Of a stretch of 7,431 nt of DNA, positions 1 to 4,582 are shown piece by piece. How positions within the stretch are numbered: position 1 is the first letter of the stretch; the number at the start of each line of letters is the position of its first letter. The notes below the pieces were generated by a model. The model ran no database searches. It was not told the origin of the DNA and saw only the letters and a list, made by a program, of their open reading frames with translations. Source of the DNA: Treponema sp. (GTDB lineage: Bacteria > Spirochaetota > Spirochaetia > Treponematales > Breznakiellaceae); NCBI GenBank assembly GCA_009780595.1, contig WQZT01000079.1, positions 1 through 7,431 on the forward strand. Direction: 5' to 3'. Position numbers and translations under genes: made by a program.

Positions 1-249
1 ATTGCCCACCGGTATACATTGGATTTACTCATTCCTAACGCTTTTCCCACAGCCCTGCCTGAGTAACCGAGCGTCAGCAGCTTGTAAAGCCTGGTTGCGT
101 TGCTCTTCAGTGTACACCCACTTCTTGCGCTCAGGCGTGTACTTATAGTGGCAGGCATTACAAAAATACCTCTGGCTGCCAACCGCAGTAAAGCCTTTCT
201 TGTTCTGTTTGTCAGCTCTGCCGCATTTTGGACATTTTACTTCATTCAT
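1..249 (-). pseudogene. IS1-type transposase N-terminal part (InsA-like), frameshifted and partial
   Basis: InsA-like proteins bind insertion-sequence ends and precede or form part of the IS1-family transposase. From ATG at 249 the protein begins MNEVKCPKCG and carries a four-cysteine zinc ribbon (CPKC, then FCNAC about 21 residues later, with a GSQRY segment between), the hallmark of this N-terminal domain. Frame 0 then reads low-complexity sequence to a TAA at 25-27. A one-base shift near 88-95 instead opens a frame that stays open to the window edge and reads LYKLLTLGYSGRAVGKALG followed by MSKSNVYRW, an obvious helix-turn-helix of the type that follows the ribbon in InsA. Dropping one base restores the family spacing, so the gene is probably a frameshift mutant, although an assembly error or recoding cannot be excluded. 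Start choice: GTG at 270, ATG at 255 (AGGA five bases upstream) and ATG at 249 are all possible. The catalytic DDE part would lie beyond position 1. Confidence 0.75.
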
Positions 250-290
250 CTTCATTCCGTTCCTGTTCACTATTGTATCATTTGGGACAA

Positions 291-322
291 TATTTTTCCA
301 CTTCCGTTACGGCGGGAAAATA
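291..322. repeat. Imperfect inverted repeat upstream of the transposase
   Basis: TATTTT at 291-296 pairs with AAAATA at 317-322. A nested CCGT-T-ACGG palindrome (304-312) sits in the middle. It lies just upstream of the transposase start on the minus strand, where an insertion-sequence terminal repeat or a small operator would be expected. A weak minus-strand promoter (TGGAAA, 17 bases, TACAAT; 300 to 272) overlaps its left arm. No second element end is in the window to compare with, so the identity as an IS end is not established. Confidence 0.35.
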
Positions 323-330
323 ACTATAGT

Positions 331-357
331 ATTACCATAAAAAATTACCGTATTACC
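331..357. repeat. Three ATTACC direct repeats
   Basis: ATTACC occurs at 331-336, 344-349 and 352-357 in an otherwise AT-rich gap between the transposase and the phospholipase-like gene. Spacing is 13 and then 8 bases, so it is not a strict tandem. They may be chance, an element-end motif or binding sites for a regulator. Confidence 0.3.
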
Positions 358-376
358 GTGTAAATGATCAACAATA

Positions 377-405
377 TTGATGAGAAGGTGCATCTTCGTT
401 ACAAT
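377..405 (+). promoter_or_regulatory. Sigma70-like promoter pair for the phospholipase-like gene
   Basis: TTGATG (377-382) and TACAAT (400-405) are separated by exactly 17 bases, each close to the -35 and -10 consensus. The expected start of transcription is at about 411-412, which coincides with the ATG at 411. The mRNA would then be leaderless or nearly so, which fits the absence of a convincing Shine-Dalgarno before that ATG. A short dyad, GAAG (384-387) and CTTC (394-397), lies in the spacer. Confidence 0.4.
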
Positions 406-410
406 GAAGA

Positions 411-1481
411 ATGCCGTCATGTATTCTCCATACTCTTTTTGGCGAGGATGTTTTCGCTGAACTGTCAAAGCACCCCAAAATCCTGTTTTTGGCGACCAAC
501 AAGTTCGCCAAAACGCTGCAAACGCACAAAAATGTTTTTACGCTGGGCTGCCAGGGACCGGATGTTTTTTACCATAGTCGTAGAAAGCGGCCTGTGGGGA
601 TTGAATACGGAAGTCTGCTGCACCGCCGCGGATTTGGCGATTTTGCCGCAAAACTCCTCGCGATGAGCCTATCGCCCGCCGCTGAAACAAGTACGGTGGG
701 AGTCTACGCGCTGGGCTTTGCAACGCACGCATTTCTTGACAGGGCGGCGCATCCCTTTATCGTGTACAAGACGTTCCACCCTTCACCCGCCAAAGACGAC
801 CATCTTCACCCGGCGCAGGCGCACGTTTTTTTCGAGCGAATCATCGACACGCTTATGCTTAAAGTGCTGCGGGGCGGGGAAATTTCCAACTGGAACGAGG
901 CGGGCGCACTTGAAAGCCTTTGCCTGAATCCGCCGCCTGATCTCGCCGAACTCCTTAAAGACGCGCTTGTCCATACATTTCCCCAGCGGGCGGGCAAGGA
1001 TGAAAAACTCACCCGGCGTGTTCAAAACACATTCGAGGATAGCGCAGGTTTTTACCGCTTTTTGACCCTGTCGAATAATGCCCGAAAAAATCCCCGTGCC
1101 GATTTTGAGCCCGACAAATGCCGCCTTCTGTACACTCACCCGGAAAATCTGCCGGAGCATATCGACTTTTTGAACTTGAAAAGGCAGGTGTGGCTGCATC
1201 CAGCCGGGGGCAAAAGCGAGGACACCCGTTCTTTTCCGGAAATCTATGCCCAGGCGGTGCAGACGGCGGCTGACGTACTTTCGGCTGTACTTCAGCGCTA
1301 TTGCGAGGACGGCGTTTTTCCGGTGGAGCAAGCTGTCGCCGCTATCGGCAACGGCGGGCTTTCCATCGTTGATAAGTCCGGCGCGCCGTGCCCGCCCGTT
1401 CACTTTGATCCCCTGCCATTGAGGGATGTGCTAGAACAGCAATTTGCATTATACTGCGAAAGAGCCACATTAGAAGCTTGA
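411..1481 (+). CDS. Zinc-dependent phospholipase C-like protein
   Basis: This 356-residue protein matches the zinc-dependent phospholipase C family fold (Pfam Zn_dep_PLPC type) by its N-terminal pattern. It opens MPSCILH with His7, then a GCQGPDVFYH block (Asp51), SLLHR (His71), YALGFATHAFLDRAAHP (His106, Asp110, His114) and AHVFFERIID (His138, Glu142). These spaced His/Asp/Glu residues are the expected zinc ligands, including the HxxxD and HxxxE pairs. Family enzymes hydrolyse phospholipids, but many chromosomal members have no tested substrate. There is no signal peptide, unlike secreted toxins of the family, so the protein is probably cytoplasmic. The ATG at 411 is fixed by an in-frame TGA at 405-407. 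The Shine-Dalgarno is poor. The C-terminal half (about 160-356) is not recognised. It ends 61 bases before rplM on the same strand, and its adjacency to ribosomal genes gives no functional clue. Confidence 0.75.
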   Translation: MPSCILHTLFGEDVFAELSKHPKILFLATNKFAKTLQTHKNVFTLGCQGPDVFYHSRRKRPVGIEYGSLLHRRGFGDFAAKLLAMSLSPAAETSTVGVYALGFATHAFLDRAAHPFIVYKTFHPSPAKDDHLHPAQAHVFFERIIDTLMLKVLRGGEISNWNEAGALESLCLNPPPDLAELLKDALVHTFPQRAGKDEKLTRRVQNTFEDSAGFYRFLTLSNNARKNPRADFEPDKCRLLYTHPENLPEHIDFLNLKRQVWLHPAGGKSEDTRSFPEIYAQAVQTAADVLSAVLQRYCEDGVFPVEQAVAAIGNGGLSIVDKSGAPCPPVHFDPLPLRDVLEQQFALYCERATLEA

Positions 1482-1490
1482 CATTTTTTT

Positions 1491-1510
1491 CAATATATGA
1501 CAATATTTGA
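1491..1510. repeat. Tandem 10-base direct repeat upstream of rplM
   Basis: CAATATATGA (1491-1500) is followed immediately by CAATATTTGA (1501-1510), nine of ten bases identical. It also reads as an inverted repeat, TTCAATAT against ATATTTGAA with one bulged base. It follows a run of T at 1484-1490 and overlaps the candidate -35 of rplM, so it could be an operator, an UP-like AT element or part of the end of the upstream transcript. Confidence 0.4.
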
Positions 1511-1539
1511 ATTCACTTTATAGTATGAAAGGGTATAAT
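1497..1539 (+). promoter_or_regulatory. Promoter region of the rplM-rpsI-recX operon
   Basis: Two overlapping sigma70-like pairs are visible. ATGACA (1497-1502) and TATAGT (1519-1524) have a 16-base spacer and would start transcription near 1531. TTCACT (1512-1517) and a perfect TATAAT (1534-1539) also have 16 bases between them, but transcription would begin at about 1546, just inside the L13 start codon, so that pair could serve the operon only with a leaderless message or a downstream start. The first pair is the more workable for L13, although it places AAAGGG (1528-1533) at the very 5' end of the message. Confidence 0.45.
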
Positions 1540-1542
1540 CGT

Positions 1543-1971
1543 ATGAATACAGTGTTTGTTAAGCCCGCGAAAGTGGAGCGGAAATGGTTTCTGATTGATG
1601 CCGAAGAAAAGGTTTTGGGCAGAGTCGCCGCACGGATAGCTTCCATTCTCAGAGGGAAGGAAAAGGCGGTTTTTGTGCCTCATCAGGAAGTTGGGGATTA
1701 TGTGGTTGTCATCAATGCGGACAAGATAGCCGTTACAGGCCGCAAGCGCGAGCGGAAAGAATATCACCGCCACTCCGGGTATCCGGGCGGGTTGACAACG
1801 TTGACGTTCCAGAAGTTGATAGAACGGCGCCCGTGCTCCCCCCTCGAATTGGCGATTAAGGGAATGCTTCCCAAAGGTCCGTTGGGACGGAAGCTCTTTA
1901 ATAATGTTAAGGTTTATGCAGGGGCGGAACATCCGCACGCGGCTCAGAAACTTGAAAAACTTGAGTTATAG
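1543..1971 (+). CDS. rplM: 50S ribosomal protein L13
   Basis: L13 is an early-assembly protein of the large ribosomal subunit that binds 23S rRNA. From ATG 1543 the protein is 142 residues, the usual bacterial L13 length. It shows the family blocks KWFLIDAEEKVLGRVAARIA, ILRGK, GDYVVVINADKIAVTG, HSGYPGG and the C-terminal IKGMLPKGPLGRK and LFNNVKVYAGAEHPH. An in-frame ATG at 1525 would add six residues that the family lacks, so 1543 is preferred. The Shine-Dalgarno is only AAAGGG nine bases upstream. It is the first gene of a plus-strand operon with rpsI, 15 bases downstream, and probably recX. Pairing of rplM with rpsI is nearly universal in bacteria. Confidence 0.98.
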   Translation: MNTVFVKPAKVERKWFLIDAEEKVLGRVAARIASILRGKEKAVFVPHQEVGDYVVVINADKIAVTGRKRERKEYHRHSGYPGGLTTLTFQKLIERRPCSPLELAIKGMLPKGPLGRKLFNNVKVYAGAEHPHAAQKLEKLEL

Positions 1972-1986
1972 GGAAGGTTACAGTAG

Positions 1987-2376
1987 ATGAAAAATCTTGG
2001 TGTAGGAACCGGTCGCAGAAAAACATCTGTAGCGCGGGTGTATCTGCGGGAGGGAAGCGGGAAAATCGTAGTAAACGGCAAAGATGTGTTGCAGTATTTC
2101 CCGCAAATTGGACACATGCTTATGGTGCGGCAGCCTTTGATGGTTACCGCCAGCGAGAATAAATTTGATATACTTATCAATGTCTACGGTGGCGGTATAA
2201 ATGGTCAGGCTGGGGCTTGCCGTCACGGTATTGCCCGGGCGCTTTGCCAGGTTGATCAGGGGAATTACACCAGCCTGAGGAGCAATGGCTATCTTACCCG
2301 CGATTCCCGCATGGTGGAACGGAAAAAGTACGGCCAAGCCGGTGCGCGCAGGCGTTTCCAGTTCTCCAAACGCTAA
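1987..2376 (+). CDS. rpsI: 30S ribosomal protein S9
   Basis: S9 is a small-subunit protein whose basic C-terminal tail reaches the ribosomal P site and contacts tRNA. The 129-residue product has the family features: [14 protein letters not shown] near the start, [10 protein letters not shown], the [20 protein letters not shown] block, and the ending [19 protein letters not shown] with its terminal Lys-Arg. Length is within one residue of typical S9. The start is supported by GGGAAGG (1971-1977), which overlaps the end of the rplM stop codon and sits nine bases before ATG, so the two genes are co-transcribed and probably co-regulated. No terminator is seen after it, and recX follows closely. 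Confidence 0.98.
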   Translation: MKNLGVGTGRRKTSVARVYLREGSGKIVVNGKDVLQYFPQIGHMLMVRQPLMVTASENKFDILINVYGGGINGQAGACRHGIARALCQVDQGNYTSLRSNGYLTRDSRMVERKKYGQAGARRRFQFSKR

Positions 2377-2398
2377 CAGTACTGGTTCCGCCCCTTCC

Positions 2399-3028
2399 GT
2401 GATACTGATTTCTCTTAAACCAGAAAGTTCGCGGATAGATGGGGCGGTAAAAGCCGAATTTCAAAATGCCCTGCCCTTGGTGCTTTCAATTCATTACCTC
2501 CCGCCGCCGCTGTCTGGGGTGTTGTTCCAGTTAGCGGGGCAGGAGCTTTCAGTGGGAGAAATGGCAGCGTTTGACTTTGCCGCCGAGTGCTACAAGGCAG
2601 AACGCGCCGCCCTGCGGTTGATTGCGACCGCTGAACAGAACACGGTAGGATTAACCGCTAAGCTCAAGTATCGCCGCTTCGATTCCGCCGTGTCAAAGGC
2701 GGTTGTTTCCCGCCTTGCCGAGCAGAACCTGCTCGACGATGGCAGGTACGCCGAACTTTGGATTCACGCCCGCCTTGCCGTAAGAAAACCGCCAACCCCG
2801 CAGTGGCTGCTGGCTGCTTTATTGAAGCGGGGAATTGACAGAAAACTATCAATACAAGCCCTCAACAAAGCTCTTGACGAAGAAACCGAGTACGAACTTC
2901 TGTTAAAATATCTGGAAAAGGGGAAGTTTCCGAACGATAAAAAAGTTTTTTTTCTGAGGGCTCATTTAAAATACGAAGGCTTTTCCCCCGCAATTCTTGA
3001 CAGATATTTCGAGGAGGCACACACCTAA
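2399..3028 (+). CDS. recX: Regulatory protein RecX
   Basis: RecX binds RecA filaments and inhibits or modulates recombination. The helical three-repeat RecX core is visible: AALRLIATAEQ followed by LTAKLKYRRF, then SRLAEQNLLDDGRYAELWIHAR (the conserved LLDD motif at about residues 111-114), then the LAALLKRGI segment and a final HLKYEGFSPAILDRYF repeat. About 65 residues precede the core, a long N-terminal extension for the family. The start is uncertain. GTG at 2399 gives 209 residues beginning VILISLKPE and lies 22 bases after the rpsI stop; the frame stays open into rpsI, where GTG 2342 is another option, and neither has a good Shine-Dalgarno. Expression is therefore likely by translational coupling with rpsI. 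An A6-G-T8 run at 2939-2953 could cause slippage near the 3' end. No strong terminator follows. Confidence 0.85.
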   Translation: MILISLKPESSRIDGAVKAEFQNALPLVLSIHYLPPPLSGVLFQLAGQELSVGEMAAFDFAAECYKAERAALRLIATAEQNTVGLTAKLKYRRFDSAVSKAVVSRLAEQNLLDDGRYAELWIHARLAVRKPPTPQWLLAALLKRGIDRKLSIQALNKALDEETEYELLLKYLEKGKFPNDKKVFFLRAHLKYEGFSPAILDRYFEEAHT

Positions 3029-3083
3029 CACCCTTATTTGCTGTAAAAAGTAGTTATACTATGTAATTTCTTGTACTATTAGC

Positions 3084-3113
3084 TTGAATATTACCAATGA
3101 ACAGGCGTATATT
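3084..3113 (+). promoter_or_regulatory. Candidate distal promoter in the recX-regulator gap
   Basis: TTGAAT (3084-3089) and TATATT (3108-3113) are separated by 18 bases. Transcription would begin near 3120, inside the dyad at 3113-3140, so the two could form a promoter-operator unit. The message would have an untranslated leader of about 200 bases before the regulator gene at 3326. In AT-rich sequence such pairs arise easily. Confidence 0.3.
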
Positions 3114-3140
3114 ACACAGAATTGCATTTTATTCAGTGTA
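3113..3140. repeat. Inverted repeat in the recX-regulator gap
   Basis: TACACAGAAT (3113-3122) and ATTCAGTGTA (3131-3140) form ten base pairs with one mismatch around an eight-base loop. The flanking TATA bases (3108-3111 and 3139-3142) extend the symmetry loosely. There is no T-run directly after it, so it is not a standard terminator; an operator is more likely. The position over the presumed start of the distal promoter suits repression or autoregulation. Confidence 0.45.
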
Positions 3141-3176
3141 TAGTGCATAATAAGCCAAGAATTTACAAGATTTTTG

Positions 3177-3190
3177 TATGCTATGCTATG
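3177..3190. repeat. Short TATGC tandem repeat
   Basis: TATGC is repeated nearly three times (3177-3181, 3182-3186, then TATG 3187-3190) between TTTTTG and GTTTTT. It lies between the two promoter-like pairs. Too short to be confident of a role; it could be a small binding site or a slippage-prone spacer. Confidence 0.35.
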
Positions 3191-3207
3191 TTTTTCCACT
3201 TTGTTCA

Positions 3208-3235
3208 TTGAATTTTTAATAGAAAAAGGTATAAT
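3208..3235 (+). promoter_or_regulatory. Proximal promoter of the HTH-receiver gene
   Basis: TTGAAT (3208-3213) and a perfect TATAAT (3230-3235) lie 16 bases apart in AT-rich sequence. The expected start is at about 3242, giving a leader of roughly 84 bases that contains the hairpin at 3255-3277 and the Shine-Dalgarno at 3314-3319. This is the best promoter-like pair in the window and implies that the regulator is transcribed on its own rather than only by read-through from recX. Confidence 0.55.
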
Positions 3236-3254
3236 GGTAACGGTTTTTCAAAAT

Positions 3255-3277
3255 ATTGAACTCTGGAGTAGTTCAAT
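3255..3277 (+). promoter_or_regulatory. Leader hairpin with a Shine-Dalgarno-like loop
   Basis: ATTGAACT (3255-3262) and AGTTCAAT (3270-3277) form a perfect eight-pair stem with a seven-base loop CTGGAGT. The loop contains GGAGT, the same five bases as the real ribosome binding site (3316-3320). ACTCT at 3260-3264, in the left arm, could pair with either copy, and TCAAT (3273-3277) can alternatively pair with ATTGA (3288-3292). The leader could therefore switch between folds, or the dyad could simply be an operator just downstream of the promoter. No known riboswitch class is recognised. Confidence 0.5.
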
Positions 3278-3325
3278 TAAGATAAAAATTGATTTTAATT
3301 TCAGATTTATAAAAAGGAGTCCATG

Positions 3326-3946
3326 ATGGCAAAGGGTGTACGGCGTGTTCGTATTTTTTCAGCATTGGAAGTAGCAAACATTTGTGGTGTTGTTAATCAA
3401 ACCGCAATTAACTGGATTCGAAGTGGCCACTTGAAAGCTTTCACTACACCCGGCGGGCAGTATAGAATATATGCCAAAGACTTTGCCGCTTTTTTAGACA
3501 AACGCGGGATGAGCGCGTCAAGAGAAGTGCTTCAGGTAATGTTGGAAAACGCCAACTGGAATACGTTTCTTATTGCGGCAGATCAGGCTGCCAATGAGGA
3601 ATTGAAGGCCGGAATTGGCAAGTTGTTCCCCGAATACGCGATTATTCAGGCTACCGACTGGTTTGAAATTGGCAGGAAATTCACCGAGGAAAAACCGGGC
3701 TTTGTGCTTTTGGACACCGGGCTTCCTGGCGGGGACATTTCCCAGTTTATCCGCACGATTAAAGACGACCCGGTTTTCGGTAAGCCGTATATCCTTCTGC
3801 TGAAGGACGGCGCTTCGCCTGCCAATACCGCCGCTAACAGCGCGGATGCCGCCGCCGACATAATCCTGACCAAGCCGCTTGATTGGGGCAAGTTTGAGGC
3901 GGCGATAAAAATGCTGGAAAAGCAGATAGAGGTGGCGAGCGCTTAA
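3326..3946 (+). CDS. HTH-receiver regulator (MerR/excisionase HTH plus REC-like domain)
   Basis: This is a predicted DNA-binding regulator of 206 residues. Residues about 11-58 form a MerR/BldC/excisionase-type helix-turn-helix: SALEVANICGVVNQTAINWI, a GHLKAF turn and the TPGGQYRIY wing, matching the pattern of HTH_17 proteins. Residues about 80-200 look like a response-regulator receiver: LLDTGLPGGD supplies the presumed phospho-acceptor Asp130, and ILTKPLDW supplies the conserved Lys183. The acidic pair near the first strand is reduced to one (IAADQ, Asp86), and Lys160 stands where a Thr/Ser is usual, so phosphorylation may be weak or absent. The DNA-binding domain is N-terminal, the reverse of most response regulators. 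AAGGAG (3314-3319) is six bases from ATG 3326 and only three from ATG 3323, favouring 3326. No histidine kinase is in the window. Target genes are unknown. Confidence 0.8.
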   Translation: MAKGVRRVRIFSALEVANICGVVNQTAINWIRSGHLKAFTTPGGQYRIYAKDFAAFLDKRGMSASREVLQVMLENANWNTFLIAADQAANEELKAGIGKLFPEYAIIQATDWFEIGRKFTEEKPGFVLLDTGLPGGDISQFIRTIKDDPVFGKPYILLLKDGASPANTAANSADAAADIILTKPLDWGKFEAAIKMLEKQIEVASA

Positions 3947-3962
3947 CGGCTTCAGGTTGTTT

Positions 3963-3986
3963 GCGGGATCCGCTCACTCTTTGAGC
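3963..3986. other. Two small hairpins at the convergent gene ends
   Basis: GCGG-GAT-CCGC (3963-3973) and GCTCA-CTCTT-TGAGC (3972-3986) sit where the regulator gene (ending 3946) meets the minus-strand gene (ending 3974). Neither is followed by a T-run in either direction, so this is a poor intrinsic terminator for both transcripts, and convergent transcripts may overlap here. Confidence 0.3.
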
Positions 3987-4576
3987 AAAACCACCTCAAC
4001 ATTTCCCAAGATTGCAGAGCCGCAGATAATCAGTTCAGGCGCTCCGGTTTCTGCCTGTTTATTCACTTTTTTACTCATTTCCGCGTTACCCAAAAACGGG
4101 ACAACGTTGTTTTTTACATTGATTCCCGGTTCAACAAAAATAGTTGTGTTCCCAAGAATTGAAACTACGTTCAGAACGGTTTTTTGAGGTTTCAAGTCTG
4201 TTTTTTGTATCGTGATATTTCCATCACCCAAAATGCTTACAAAGGTTGTCCCGGATTTAACCGCTCCCGAAAAAGTGCGCGAAGAAAGCACCGTCACTAT
4301 TCTGGCAGCAGCGCTTTCGCTAATGGGACTCTCGCTCATGGTGTTCTTGCTGTCGCTGGCATTATCTCCGAATTGAACACTACCAGTGGCACTGTATTCG
4401 ACAACGATTTTCTCCACGACGATTAATTCCCGTTCGCTTTCGGTCTTGTTGATATACTCTACCAGCCGTTCGTACTCTTCCAGCGGAAGCTTGCTTTTGG
4501 CGAAGCTGTCTGAAAGGCTTTCGACGGCTTTTTCTTTTCGCTCCTGGATAAGGTGCGCCAACGGCAGTGGGTTCAT
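3974..4576 (-). CDS. DUF1707/LiaF C-terminal-like protein without membrane segments
   Basis: This 200-residue protein combines two known pieces. Residues about 8-50 resemble the DUF1707/SHOCT-like helical domain (RKEKAVESLSDSFAKSKLPL, then EEYERLVEYINKT). Residues about 111-200 resemble the LiaF C-terminal (DUF2154, cell-wall-antibiotic response) beta-rich domain. Four short motifs recur in that part: SILGD at 114, SILGN at 139, PFLGN at 160 and AILGN at 188, 21-28 residues apart, suggesting stacked beta turns. A linker rich in Ser, Ala and Asn joins the two. There is no signal peptide or membrane helix, so it is probably cytoplasmic, perhaps at the membrane face. In Firmicutes LiaF restrains an envelope-stress sensor kinase, but no kinase is seen here. 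The Shine-Dalgarno GAGG lies in the last codons of the upstream peptidase gene, and the stop-to-start gap is six bases, so the two are coupled. Confidence 0.7.
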   Translation of the reverse strand: MNPLPLAHLIQERKEKAVESLSDSFAKSKLPLEEYERLVEYINKTESERELIVVEKIVVEYSATGSVQFGDNASDSKNTMSESPISESAAARIVTVLSSRTFSGAVKSGTTFVSILGDGNITIQKTDLKPQKTVLNVVSILGNTTIFVEPGINVKNNVVPFLGNAEMSKKVNKQAETGAPELIICGSAILGNVEVVLLKE

Positions 4577-4582
4577 TATTAC

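Noticed and set aside
783..1403. Long minus-strand reading frame opposite the phospholipase-like gene
   Set aside because: The plus frame carries conserved family motifs; the antisense product has no recognisable domain and probably reflects GC-biased codon positions.
1481..1510. Intrinsic terminator after the phospholipase-like gene
   Set aside because: There is a T-run (1484-1490) but no stable GC-rich hairpin before it.
1507..1542. Upstream TTG or ATG 1525 as start of L13
   Set aside because: They add residues absent from L13; ATG 1543 gives exactly the usual 142 residues.
3029..3325. Small RNA, tRNA or known riboswitch in the intergenic region
   Set aside because: No cloverleaf, no conserved riboswitch core and no T-run terminator was found; only dyads and promoter-like elements.
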